Source: a virus. From it: a stretch of 21,422 nucleotides of DNA. Made by a program: the position numbers and the translations under genes. This document shows positions 21,281 to 21,422 of the stretch, piece after piece. How positions within the stretch are numbered: the stretch's first letter is position 1; every line of letters starts with the position of its first letter. The notes below the pieces were generated by a model, which saw only the letters and a program-made list of their open reading frames with translations, was not told where the DNA came from and did no database searches. The stretch is from the IMG/VR virus record IMGVR_UViG_3300033153_007339, positions 1 to 21,422 of that record; one strand, given 5' to 3'.

Positions 21281-21422
21281 ATGGCTAAGAAAGTGCGGCG
21301 CAGTAAAAAGTATACTATCGACATGGGAATCACGCAAAGTCTGGCTCTCGCTTGGCAACGATGCCGGATGGGCGCTCAATATATGATAGATGGGTGGGAA
21401 AAAAAAAAAAAAAAACGTAGCG
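21281..21422 (+). CDS. Partial hypothetical protein (3' end outside the window)
   Basis: The ATG follows GGGAGAAG. The product begins MAKKVRRSKKYTIDMG and continues with a helical stretch (QSLALAWQRCRMGAQYMIDGWE), then five Lys codons made by a 17-A run at 21399-21415, and reads open to the last base. It was not recognised; the basic N-terminus would suit nucleic-acid contact. If the A run is mis-sized by one or two bases, the downstream frame changes. Confidence 0.5.
   Translation, partial: MAKKVRRSKKYTIDMGITQSLALAWQRCRMGAQYMIDGWEKKKKKRS

Noticed and set aside
1-21422. CRISPR array, integrase or insertion sequence
   Set aside because: No regularly spaced repeats, recombinase motifs or transposase genes were seen.

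Overview
The window reads as part of a tailed-phage genome with siphovirus-type tail genes, either a free virus, a prophage or a metagenomic contig. Every supported gene is on the + strand. The first 9.4 kb follow the order of the distal tail module of the Rhodobacter gene transfer agent and its phage relatives: tape measure, DUF2460, DUF2163/BR0599, NlpC/P60 peptidase, Phage-tail_3 tip protein, DUF2793. That tail type and a lipoprotein gene point to a Gram-negative, probably alphaproteobacterial, host. This is inference. No integrase, attachment site, capsid, terminase or polymerase gene is visible.

Layout. (1) 1-10052 is the end of a late operon, with many start/stop overlaps (ATGA), made of tail structural and receptor-contact genes plus two Cys-rich hypothetical genes. 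A 15-bp-stem hairpin lies just beyond it. (2) 10053-11237 has no convincing gene. It holds inverted and direct repeats, a possible promoter, and about 480 nt that looks like a structured RNA rather than coding sequence, ending at a GC-rich UUCG hairpin. (3) 11238-15431 is GC-rich and carries small unknown genes, a MoxR-type AAA+ ATPase with a VWA-like partner, a 59-aa zinc-finger gene, a tRNA-Pro-like gene and coiled-coil proteins. Its intergenic gaps contain recurring hairpins. Three of these share the same AGCGT pentaloop on different stems, and three gaps share GTGATGGGA 15-17 nt before the start codon. (4) 15433-21152 is a DNA-transaction operon: a DNA-binding-like unknown, a ParB-methyltransferase fusion, small unknowns, a DUF4326-SNF2 fusion, a small lipoprotein, a RuvC-like resolvase and an Fe-S uracil-DNA-glycosylase-like protein. 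(5) A structured gap and a partial gene with a 17-A run close the window.

How it fits together. The tail genes build the tube length gauge, distal tail, hub, cell-wall peptidase and receptor-binding tip. The right half handles phage DNA (methylation, remodelling, junction resolution, uracil recognition). The middle block appears to be a control region between the two programmes. Its most unusual content is RNA-level: recurrent structured leaders, a candidate large non-coding RNA, and an odd tRNA. All identifications come from reading motifs by eye; no database search or folding program was run.
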